From Ardenticatenaceae bacterium (GTDB lineage Bacteria > Chloroflexota > Anaerolineae > Promineifilales > Promineifilaceae), in contig JACKBQ010000001.1 in NCBI GenBank assembly GCA_020634455.1, positions 2,604,001 through 2,668,000 of the forward strand: a stretch of 64,000 nucleotides of DNA, written 5' to 3'. The stretch's first letter is position 1, and each line of letters starts with the position of its first letter. The notes below the pieces were generated by a model, which saw nothing but the letters and a program-made list of their open reading frames with translations, was not told where the DNA came from and did no database searches. Both the position numbers and the translations under genes were made by a program. This document shows positions 56,771-64,000 of this stretch, in pieces.

Positions 56771-58984
56771 ATGACAACATTACCCCAAAAACAAACGCGA
56801 TTTAACTTTTTACCAGAGGATGTTCAGGTGCAGGTCAACCGCTTCATCACCGAGCAAGTGACGCGCTCATGGTTTTTGACCTTGTGGCTGCTTTTGCTGA
56901 CGGGCTTCACGGTTTCTACGGTGGTGAGCCGGGTGCAGGCCGCGCCGATCTCTACGATTTTGGTGCTGGTAGCCTGGGTGGTGACGGTAGGGCTGGTGGT
57001 GGTGAATGAACTACGCCACAAGCACAACGCGCTTTCCCTCTGGCTGAAAAACAATATGTACAACAACATCACCAACGCGCAGATCAGCTTGTTGATTGTG
57101 TTGGGCATTATTGCGGCGGTGGTTGGTTTTTACCGGTATGCCTGGGCTAACGCTAGCTTTGTGGCCATACCGGCTTCGGATTACCGGGCAGAGCTCATCA
57201 GCGCGGGTGGTTCTGAGTATTGCTTCACGATGGGGGGTGTGGACACGGCCGTTTCTGCCACCGCCATCGTTATAGATCCCACCGAACGCTGCTTTGCCAC
57301 TGCGGACCTGCAAGCCCCGCCAAGCAATCTGGCTGTGGGGGAAGAAGCCTCCGCTTTCTGCTTCGATCAGAAACCAGACGACCCGGAAAATGGCATTACC
57401 TGCTTTGAAAGCACGGCCGAAACGCCCAAACTGTTCACTGTGCAGCGGGAGTTTACCGGGGCCAACTGGGGCGCGGTGCAGGCCAATCTGGTCACCATGA
57501 TGATTTTCCGCTTTAACCGCAACGAAACGTGGCGCATCTGGGCGGTGATCGTTTTGCTGGCCGTGCTGTTTGTACCAACTACCTTTGTGTACCGCGACAG
57601 CTTCAAGAAAAAGGGGCTGCGCCAGCTGCTGACCTACCTCTGGCTGGCCTCGCCGGTTCTCATTTTCCTCTTTTTGCGCGGGGTGGAACCTGTCCCCTTT
57701 GAAGTCGATGGGTTTACCTCGGTAACCAGCGGCATTTGGGACAACACCTTTGCCTGGACGGGCTTCGTGCAGGAGTTGGATGAGGCGGGCTTGATTACGT
57801 ATGTAAACGGCCGTCCCCTGGAGCGTGTGGGCGAGGGTGTGTTGCAGCCCATTTCCGACTGGACGCGGATCAAGGCGACGTTTACCGGCAACAAATATTT
57901 GCTGGGCGTGCTGGGCTTTCTGCTCTTTGGCGGGCTGACGCTGTTCCTGAACCGTCGCTTCCCACAAAAGGAGCATGAAGGCGAGCTGGCCCGGTTTGGC
58001 CGGGCGGTGCTGCGATTCTTTTTGATAATTACGGCCGTTTACGCCCTGTTTGCCTTCATTCAGGTATTCAGCATGCTCATCGGCTCCATTAACTACACCC
58101 GCGAACTGGTCATAAATGGCGTGCCGCAAGAAGTAACGCAGCCCGTCTTCTCCAGCCTCGACCCGGATGTGAACTGGGGCGGCTTTCTGCTCACCATCAT
58201 CATCACCATCTTCGCCATCGTCGTCTCCTTCCCCATAGGGTTGCTGATGGCGCTGGGACGCCGCAGCAAGATTCGCGGCATTCCCGCCTGGCTCACCTAT
58301 GGCGCAGCGCTGACCATTGCCATTTGGGGCTTTACCCAAAGCACGCCGGGGATGATTGAAGCCGCCCGCAACAACTTTGAACTGGTTGCCGCCTATTGGC
58401 CGGTTCTCGTTCTGCTGGTGGCCTACGCCTTCCAACGCGCCTTTGATGGCAACGTCCTGGCCGCGTTTAGCACGCTCTACATCGAGTTTGTGCGCGGCGT
58501 GCCGTTTATCACCGTTTTGTTTGGCAGCATCATCCTCTTCCCGATTTTACTGCCCGAAGGCGTGGAAATCCTGAACACCTGGCGCGTGTTGTGGGCTGGT
58601 GCCCTCTTTGCTGCCGCTTACCTGGCAGAAAACGTGCGCGGTGGGTTGCAGGCCATTCCCAAAGGCCAGTACGAAGCGGCCGATTCTCTCGGCTTCAACG
58701 CTTATCAAAAATACCGGCTTATCATCTTGCCCCAGGCGCTGCGCGTGGTAATTCCCGCCATCGTCGGCCAGTTCATCGGCTTGTTCAAGGACACCACCCT
58801 GGTTGCCATCGTCGGTATGTTTGATGTGTTGGGCGTGGCCAACGCCATCGCCGCGCAGGAAGATTGGTTAGGCGTTCGTCGTGAACCATACATCTTCCTG
58901 GCCCTGCTTTACTTTGTTGGCTCGGCCATCATGACCGCCTACAGCCGTCGTCTGGAAAAACAATCCGGACTGGGTGAGAGATAA
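56771..58984 (+). CDS. Amino-acid ABC permease (AapM-like), enlarged
   Basis: 737 residues, 2 bases after the AapQ stop. The C-terminal part is a standard permease with EAA loop EAADSLGFNAYQKYRLIILP. The N-terminal about 450 residues are extra: a cytoplasmic start, several hydrophobic segments, and an extracytoplasmic stretch with four Cys (EYCFTMGG, ERCFATAD, SAFCFDQK, ITCFES; about residues 130-220). The usual AapM has about 380-400 residues. The role of the extra part is unknown; it may dock the binding protein. Confidence 0.85.
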   Translation: MTTLPQKQTRFNFLPEDVQVQVNRFITEQVTRSWFLTLWLLLLTGFTVSTVVSRVQAAPISTILVLVAWVVTVGLVVVNELRHKHNALSLWLKNNMYNNITNAQISLLIVLGIIAAVVGFYRYAWANASFVAIPASDYRAELISAGGSEYCFTMGGVDTAVSATAIVIDPTERCFATADLQAPPSNLAVGEEASAFCFDQKPDDPENGITCFESTAETPKLFTVQREFTGANWGAVQANLVTMMIFRFNRNETWRIWAVIVLLAVLFVPTTFVYRDSFKKKGLRQLLTYLWLASPVLIFLFLRGVEPVPFEVDGFTSVTSGIWDNTFAWTGFVQELDEAGLITYVNGRPLERVGEGVLQPISDWTRIKATFTGNKYLLGVLGFLLFGGLTLFLNRRFPQKEHEGELARFGRAVLRFFLIITAVYALFAFIQVFSMLIGSINYTRELVINGVPQEVTQPVFSSLDPDVNWGGFLLTIIITIFAIVVSFPIGLLMALGRRSKIRGIPAWLTYGAALTIAIWGFTQSTPGMIEAARNNFELVAAYWPVLVLLVAYAFQRAFDGNVLAAFSTLYIEFVRGVPFITVLFGSIILFPILLPEGVEILNTWRVLWAGALFAAAYLAENVRGGLQAIPKGQYEAADSLGFNAYQKYRLIILPQALRVVIPAIVGQFIGLFKDTTLVAIVGMFDVLGVANAIAAQEDWLGVRREPYIFLALLYFVGSAIMTAYSRRLEKQSGLGER

Positions 58985-58997
58985 TTCGCAAGATGCT

Positions 58998-59054
58998 AAC
59001 CTCCCGGAGATTTGTCCAAGACAAATTTTCAGCAATAAACCTCCGGGAGGTTTT
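58998..59054 (+). terminator. CCTCCCGGAG/CTCCGGGAGG hairpin before aapP
   Basis: ACCTCCCGGAG (58998) pairs with CCTCCGGGAGGTTTT (59041) over 10 bp with an internal smaller hairpin TTTGTCCAAGACAAA. It could be a partial terminator between permease and ATPase genes. Confidence 0.6.
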
Positions 59055-59070
59055 AATTCAGGAGATAAAA

Positions 59071-59835
59071 ATGACAACAGCAGCTACGCTAACAAAAATG
59101 GAAGACGTCATTGTGGCCCACAATATCAACAAATGGTATGGGGACTACCACGCATTGCGGGATGTAAGCCTGACGGTGAAGGCGGGTGAGGTAATTGTAA
59201 TTTTGGGGCCGTCTGGTTCCGGTAAATCAACCTTTATTCGCACGCTCAACCGGCTGGAAGAGCACCAGAGCGGCGACATCATTGTGGATGGCATTACGCT
59301 GAGCCACGATGTGCGCAACATCGCTGAAATTCGGCGGGACGTGGGTATGGTGTTCCAGCAGTTCAACCTGTTCCCCCACCTGACGGTGCTGGAGAACGTG
59401 ACGCTGGCTCCGATTCACGTGCGCAAATGGTCGCGCGAGCGGTCTGAAGAGGTGGCGATGAAGTGGCTTACCCGCGTGGGCATCCCGGAGCAGGCGGGCA
59501 AGTACCCTGGCCAGCTTTCTGGTGGGCAGCAGCAGCGTGTGGCCATCGCCCGCACCCTGGCGATGGAGCCAAACATCTTGCTGTTTGACGAGCCAACCTC
59601 GGCGCTGGACCCGGAAATGATCAAGGAAGTGCTGGACGTAATGCGCGATTTGGCGCGGTCTGGCTACACCATTTTGGCGGTGACGCACGAGATGGGCTTT
59701 GCCCGCGAGGTGGCGGATCGGGTTATCTTTATGGATGCGGGGCAGATTGTGGAGATCAACACGCCGGAGGATTTCTTCTTGAATCCGAAGAATGACCGGA
59801 CGAAGCTGTTCTTATCGCAGATTTTGCACCATTAA
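59071..59835 (+). CDS. Amino-acid ABC transporter ATPase (AapP-like)
   Basis: 254 residues from the ATG at 59071 (AGGAGATAAAA upstream). Walker A GPSGSGKST, signature LSGGQQQRVAIARTLAM, Walker B ILLFDEPTSALD, H-loop in VTHEMGFAREV. Length and motif set match GlnQ/AapP. Last gene of the transport operon. Confidence 0.93.
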   Translation: MTTAATLTKMEDVIVAHNINKWYGDYHALRDVSLTVKAGEVIVILGPSGSGKSTFIRTLNRLEEHQSGDIIVDGITLSHDVRNIAEIRRDVGMVFQQFNLFPHLTVLENVTLAPIHVRKWSRERSEEVAMKWLTRVGIPEQAGKYPGQLSGGQQQRVAIARTLAMEPNILLFDEPTSALDPEMIKEVLDVMRDLARSGYTILAVTHEMGFAREVADRVIFMDAGQIVEINTPEDFFLNPKNDRTKLFLSQILHH

Positions 59836-59902
59836 GAGTTTGCAAGTGGGCGAGTTTGCGAGTATGCAAGTAGAACAACTCACTGGCGAACTCGCCCACT
59901 TT
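59836..59902. repeat. GTGGGCGAG/CTCGCCCAC palindrome between convergent genes
   Basis: AAGTGGGCGAGTTTGCGAG pairs with CTCACTGGCGAACTCGCCCACTT. Probably terminates transcription of both the Aap operon and the convergent gene. Confidence 0.7.
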
Positions 59903-61821
59903 TACTGCTGGAACCAAAGCAGGCGGGGGCGGAGCTGAACGGCCGTTTCGGGAGCCAATCCATTTTGAACGGCCGTTAACATTTCCCAACCAAACAAAAC
60001 TTGCTCATCAATTACAACCGGGCGGCTAAAGGGGAAGGCGGTGCGCATGGCGTTGCCCAAATCGTGGGGCAGGCGGCTCCAAAACTGGCTGCTGGTGGCC
60101 ACCGACGGCCGGGCTGGGACGTAGCGCAGCCAGCCTGTCGGCGGTTGGTAAGCAAGAAATTTGAGCCACTGCCAGGTGGCATACGGCCGTTCCGACCCCG
60201 ACGTGATAAACGCCCCATCCACCCACAGCGGCGTGATCCCATCAAACCGATCCGAGCCGGGGAAGGGCAGCACGCCTAGCGGATTGAGCTGAAAGCGCAG
60301 TTCGTACAGCAGCGGCGACTCCACCCAGATGGCCGCGCGGCGGCGGGCCGACTGCCAGTTAGACAGCACTCCGGCGCGCTCCGTTTCGCTCATCTGCCGG
60401 AAGTCGGCAATTTGGCCGGGTTGCCCCGCCAGCCCGCTGTACCAGTTCAGCGTGGCGGCGATCGCTTCGGGCGTCAGCGGCTGGTCACAGCGCACCGTGG
60501 CTTCTTCACACTGGTTGTTCCAGTTGTAGGCGTAGGAAAAAAGCGCGTCTGGTCCCACATCCAAAAAGCCCCATTCTAACGCCCCATTTGGAGAGTTTGC
60601 ACCGAGGGAAACGGCCGTCATGTCCGCCTCCATCTCCTGCCAGGTCCAGCGCAGGGTGGGTTCCGGGCGGTTGGCGTTGCGGTACCCGTTTTTGTCGTAG
60701 TAGATGACGTTCATGCGCCCCGCCAGCGGCATGAACCACATGCGCTGCCGCCACCACGCCCCCTGCCAAAGCTGCTCATAAAAATCGGCGCGATCAAAAT
60801 TGACGTCGGTTTGCATCATCGTGGTCAGGTCGCGCACGGCCCCGGCGGCCAGCAAATCGGCGGTGGGGGCGGTGCCGACGGCATCCAGCGTGGCCAGTTC
60901 GGCCAGCGTGGGTTGAGCGTTTTGTAGCGGCACCAGCTCGATGGTGATGCGCGGGTTGAGGGCGGTGAATTGGGCCACGGCCATTTCGTAATCCAGCAGC
61001 GGGTAATCCGACGGGGGCACACCGATGCGTAAGGTGATTTGGCCAAAACGGTCGGCGAGACGGCCGTCTAGCAACGTCCAAAACAACGCCGAAGGCGCAC
61101 CAGCTTCATCCAGCCCGACGAGGCGCGGCGAGGGGATAGCCAGCTGGTCGGCAGCGGCCGTTTCCTGGAAGTGTGGCGCAAGGGTGATGGTGAACGGCCG
61201 TTCCGCCGAGGGACACTCCGCCACGCACAGGCTGAGGAGGCGTTCCGTGATGTGGTCGCCGATTGCTTCGGCCAGATCAGCGTCGGTCTGGCTGTAGCGT
61301 AGCCGCCCCCAGCTGTAATCAGTGAAGGTGCTGCTGCCCCAAAAGCCGGGCGCGTCTGGCTGGCGGATCACGCTGCCGTCTGGCTGAAGCTGCCAAAAGG
61401 CAACGCGCTGGTAGCTGGTTGCGCCTTCCGTCCACTGCACGTTGGCCCAGATGAAACTGTCGTGCTGTTCGGCATGGGTGATGGTGGGGGTGTGGCGGTA
61501 CGGACGGCCGTTTAGCGGCAGCAGCTGCGCGGCAAACCAATCCAGCTCGCTAGACTGGAAGCTAAAAAAGAGGTCGCCGTCGCCCGCCAGGTACGCTTCG
61601 CGCTCAAAATCAAGCGCGGCCTGCGCCAGCGCGATGGCGTTCTGCTCCACCTCGGCCAGCCGCGTTTGGGCACTGCGCCACAGCCAGCCGCCTGTGCCCA
61701 GCAGCACCACCAGCAGTGCGATCCAGAACCAAGGGGGAGATTTGGGGGAAACGGCCGTGTCCGCAGGCAGCGTCAGCTCATCTTCATCCTCGCCAATTTG
61801 CCAATCGAAGCGCTCGCTCAT
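59902..61821 (-). CDS. Membrane-anchored extracellular solute-binding-like protein
   Basis: 639 residues. Acidic cytoplasmic N-terminus (about 1-28), one transmembrane helix (about 30-50, WFWIALLVVLLGTGGWLW), then extracytoplasmic. The first domain (to about 265) is unassigned. The second (about 270-610) resembles a family 1 extracellular solute-binding protein (ITIELVPLQNAQPTLAELAT, MPLAGRMNVIYYDKNGYRNA, SAYATWQWLKFLAYQP-type ending). No lipobox, so the anchor is the helix. It may sense or bind a ligand rather than feed a transporter, since no permease is adjacent. Confidence 0.72.
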   Translation of the reverse strand: MSERFDWQIGEDEDELTLPADTAVSPKSPPWFWIALLVVLLGTGGWLWRSAQTRLAEVEQNAIALAQAALDFEREAYLAGDGDLFFSFQSSELDWFAAQLLPLNGRPYRHTPTITHAEQHDSFIWANVQWTEGATSYQRVAFWQLQPDGSVIRQPDAPGFWGSSTFTDYSWGRLRYSQTDADLAEAIGDHITERLLSLCVAECPSAERPFTITLAPHFQETAAADQLAIPSPRLVGLDEAGAPSALFWTLLDGRLADRFGQITLRIGVPPSDYPLLDYEMAVAQFTALNPRITIELVPLQNAQPTLAELATLDAVGTAPTADLLAAGAVRDLTTMMQTDVNFDRADFYEQLWQGAWWRQRMWFMPLAGRMNVIYYDKNGYRNANRPEPTLRWTWQEMEADMTAVSLGANSPNGALEWGFLDVGPDALFSYAYNWNNQCEEATVRCDQPLTPEAIAATLNWYSGLAGQPGQIADFRQMSETERAGVLSNWQSARRRAAIWVESPLLYELRFQLNPLGVLPFPGSDRFDGITPLWVDGAFITSGSERPYATWQWLKFLAYQPPTGWLRYVPARPSVATSSQFWSRLPHDLGNAMRTAFPFSRPVVIDEQVLFGWEMLTAVQNGLAPETAVQLRPRLLWFQQ

Positions 61822-62077
61822 TTCTCACCGCCTGGGTTAGGGAGATATGTTTACGGTTGAATCGGTAAGGCAAGTATAAAACAAACCTGTGCCCCAAACC
61901 ACTACACAAACTTCGACTGGCAGTTTTTTTCAGTTTTACTGAATGGGATGCGGATAAACGTGGATAAAAAGGTCGTAATCCGCATTTATCCGCGCTAGTC
62001 CGCGCCCTTTTTGCTTGTTTGGATTTACTGAAAAGCCGTACTTCGACTACTCATTTAGCCTGCGCTAAAATGGGGGC
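61822..62077. other. Divergent gap with an ATCCGC-type repeat
   Basis: About 255 bases. The ATGCGGATAAACGTGGATAA unit at 61948 pairs with TTATCCGCGCTAG near 61986. Promoters for both flanking genes should lie here. Confidence 0.5.
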
Positions 62078-63400
62078 ATGAAAGTATTCCTCAACAGCAT
62101 CGGCTGCCGCCTGAACCAAAGCGAAATCGAGACAATGGCTCGCCAGCTCTTGGCCGCCGGGCATGAGATTGTGACGGAGGCAACCGAAGCCGACAAAGTC
62201 ATCATCAACACCTGCGCCGTCACCGCTGAAGCCGCCCGCGACGCCCGCAGCCAAACCCGCCGCATCCACCGCAACAACCCAAACGCCGAAATTGTGCTCA
62301 CCGGCTGCTACGCCACCATTGCGCCAGATGAACTGGCACAGGTGCAAGGCGCAGGGCGCGTAGTGGTAAACCAGCAAAAAGCGCAGCTGGTGCAAATGCT
62401 GGACCCCAAAGCACGCATCGAACTGCCCGTGTTTGACCAGGAACCGGTGCTGCGCGAATTTTTGGCGGGCAGCCTGGGAGCCAACACCCGCGCCTTCATC
62501 AAAGTGCAGGATGGCTGCGACAATAAATGCACCTTTTGCGTCACTACGGTGGCGCGGGGCGCAGGGCAAAGCCGCCACCTGGGGGATGTGGTGGCCGAGA
62601 TTCAGGCGCTGGCGACCGCAGGCTACCAGGAAGCGGTGCTGACGGGCGTACATTTGGGCAGCTACGGCCACGATTTTGGCAACCAAACAGGCTTGCGCGA
62701 TTTGGTGCAGGCAATTTTGCAGCACACGGACATCCCCCGGCTGCGCCTCTCGTCGCTGGAGCCGTGGGATTTAGCGCCACACTTTTTTACCCTGTGGGAC
62801 AACCCGCGCTTGCTGCCGCATTTGCACATGCCGCTGCAATCGGGCAGTGACAAAATCCTGAAGCGGATGGCGCGGCGCACCAGCCAGGCCAATTTCCGCG
62901 AGCTAACAGAGACCGCCCGCAGTCAGATTCCTGACCTGAATTTGAGTACGGACATCATCGTGGGCTTTCCAGGTGAAACGGAAGCTGATTTTGCGGAGAG
63001 TTTGGCTTTTGTGGAGGAGATCAACTTTTCCCGATTGCATGTGTTTGGCTATAGTCCGCGCCCGGAAACGGCCGCTTCTCAATTCCCCAACCAAATCAAC
63101 GGCAAAGTTAAAAAAGAGCGCACCCGCCGCATGATTGAGCTGGGACACCGACTGAGCCTTGATTTTCACCAACGGTTTGTGGGACAAACGCTCAGCGTGC
63201 TGTGGGAAAGTACCGTGGGGGCCGACAACGGCGGTCTGCGCTGGGTAGGCTACACCGATAACTACATCCGCGTCCAGGCCAACGGCCCCGCCGACCTGTT
63301 CAACCGCATCACCCCCACCAAAATTGTGGAAGCTACCCCAGACAGCGTGGCTGGCTTACTGCGAGAAGCGGTTTCTGTGCCAAGGCAAGCCTCAATTTGA
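62078..63400 (+). CDS. mtaB: tRNA t6A37 methylthiotransferase MtaB
   Basis: 440 residues. UPF0004 domain with cluster cysteines C10, C46 and C77 (SIGCRLNQSE, NTCAVTAEAA, TGCYATIAP); radical SAM domain with C147-x3-C151-x2-C154 (DGCDNKCTFC); TRAM domain at about 370-435. The SIGCRLNQSE start and the length point to MtaB, which adds a methylthio group to t6A at tRNA position 37, rather than MiaB. Confidence 0.92.
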   Translation: MKVFLNSIGCRLNQSEIETMARQLLAAGHEIVTEATEADKVIINTCAVTAEAARDARSQTRRIHRNNPNAEIVLTGCYATIAPDELAQVQGAGRVVVNQQKAQLVQMLDPKARIELPVFDQEPVLREFLAGSLGANTRAFIKVQDGCDNKCTFCVTTVARGAGQSRHLGDVVAEIQALATAGYQEAVLTGVHLGSYGHDFGNQTGLRDLVQAILQHTDIPRLRLSSLEPWDLAPHFFTLWDNPRLLPHLHMPLQSGSDKILKRMARRTSQANFRELTETARSQIPDLNLSTDIIVGFPGETEADFAESLAFVEEINFSRLHVFGYSPRPETAASQFPNQINGKVKKERTRRMIELGHRLSLDFHQRFVGQTLSVLWESTVGADNGGLRWVGYTDNYIRVQANGPADLFNRITPTKIVEATPDSVAGLLREAVSVPRQASI

Positions 63401-63494
63401 AAAATAAAAAATTGGACACGGATGGTACGTCTACATTTATCCGTATCCCGTTTTTATGGCAATATTGCCAGTTTCAGCGTGACTCGCTCTCCAT

Positions 63495-64000
63495 TTAATC
63501 TACCAGATGAATACCCGCCTCGTTGAGACGTTCGTGAACCAGCGCCAGCAGGCGCGGGAGCATCTCTGCCCCCATCGCATATTTGGCTTTACCTACCAGC
63601 GTCAGCTCCGTTTGCTGTCCGATCGCGCCAGATTTGCTGATGATTTGCCACGGCTCCAGTAAATTAGGCAAGATGAGTACCGCTTCCTTACCCAGTTCTT
63701 CCAAAATGGGCAGTGCCCGGCTCAAATCGTCGGCATCCAGCTTGATGGTGATGGTGGCGGGGGAAAAACGGCCGCGACTAAAGTTGCGCACAATTCGGAT
63801 TTCGCCGTTGGGCACCACGAACAGTTCGCCGCTGCGGGCGCGCAGGGTGGTTGTGCGCAAATTCACCGTTTCCACGACCCCCTCGTTGCCCAAAATTTCT
63901 ATCTTTTCCCCCACGTCAAAGGTGTCTTCAAACAGAAAGCCAATGCCAGTGAGGTAGTCACTAACCAACGGCCGTGCGCCCAAACCAAATGCGGCCGTAA
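63495..64000 (-). CDS. MscS-family mechanosensitive channel, C-terminal part (cut at window edge)
   Basis: The frame stays open to the right edge and reads AAFGLGARPLVSDYLTGIGF then LFEDTFDVGEKIEILG, the pore-lining helix and beta domain of MscS proteins, then the alpha/beta C-terminal domain to IHLVD. About 165 C-terminal residues are visible; the membrane N-terminus is outside the window. It should open under membrane tension. Confidence 0.9.
   Translation of the reverse strand, partial: TAAFGLGARPLVSDYLTGIGFLFEDTFDVGEKIEILGNEGVVETVNLRTTTLRARSGELFVVPNGEIRIVRNFSRGRFSPATITIKLDADDLSRALPILEELGKEAVLILPNLLEPWQIISKSGAIGQQTELTLVGKAKYAMGAEMLPRLLALVHERLNEAGIHLVD

Noticed and set aside
57011..58435. 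474-codon open frame antisense to the AapM-like gene
   Set aside because: High-GC third positions open the opposite strand; the sense product is a clear permease.
1..64000. CRISPR array or tRNA genes
   Set aside because: The many repeats are palindromic and irregular, not equally spaced direct repeats with unique spacers, and I found no convincing tRNA arms.

Overview
The window reads as a chromosomal segment of a Chloroflexota bacterium, most likely Anaerolineae. This is inferred from a BTAD/NB-ARC/TPR regulator of about 1000 residues, multi-PAS and GAF sensor kinases, lipoproteins with Thr/Glu/Val-rich linkers, and fused or enlarged ABC permeases. Coding density is high, genes lie on both strands, and I see no rRNA, tRNA or CRISPR array. 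A palindromic octamer, ACGGCCGT, occurs about 115 times by eye (roughly once per 550 bases), inside and between genes on both strands. This resembles the cyanobacterial HIP1 octamer.

Layout. 1-6 kb: a transposase relic, a secreted PLD-family protein, a DUF5946 protein, a HerA-like ATPase and small membrane proteins. 6-16.6 kb: a hybrid PAS histidine kinase, lipoproteins, a tandem pair of small paralogues, a PfkB-type kinase and a GAF histidine kinase. 16.8-22.8 kb: three lipoproteins and a flavin amine oxidase. 22.9-32.6 kb: a sulfur block with a sulfate-type ABC transporter (ATPase fused to universal-stress-like domains), an OsmC protein, an ECF sigma factor, and a minus-strand CysO-type cysteine biosynthesis set: cysM, mec (JAMM protease), cysO (sulfur carrier), DUF4395, thioredoxin-like and MoeB-rhodanese. 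33-43 kb: YhhN-like, ArsR-DUF2087, RecD2, YtcJ-like amidohydrolase, M20 hydrolase, glycosyltransferase and acyltransferase. 43-48.7 kb: GMC oxidoreductase, a ProV/ProW-type transporter with a doubled permease, and an orphan ModB-like permease. 48.7-53.2 kb: the BTAD regulator and an IS5-type insertion. 53.6-59.9 kb: an Aap-type amino-acid ABC transporter. 59.9-64 kb: a membrane-anchored solute-binding-like protein, MtaB and the end of an MscS channel.

The sulfur block is the best-supported pathway. The MoeB-like enzyme should adenylate and load sulfur on CysO (C-terminal Gly-Gly), CysM would transfer that sulfur to an activated serine, and the JAMM protease would release cysteine. Upstream of mec, on the minus strand, lie a good sigma-70 promoter, a SAM-I riboswitch, an intrinsic terminator and two identical-arm 15-bp palindromes. 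cysM has its own promoter and a leader of about 370 nt ending in a terminator-like hairpin.

A second theme is the invasion of gaps and genes by several families of degenerate palindromic mini-repeats. They fill nearly every gap of the cysteine operon, supply the stop codons of several genes, and sit in frame inside the HerA-like ATPase, RecD2, a glycosyltransferase and the YtcJ-like amidohydrolase, much as Rickettsia palindromic elements do.
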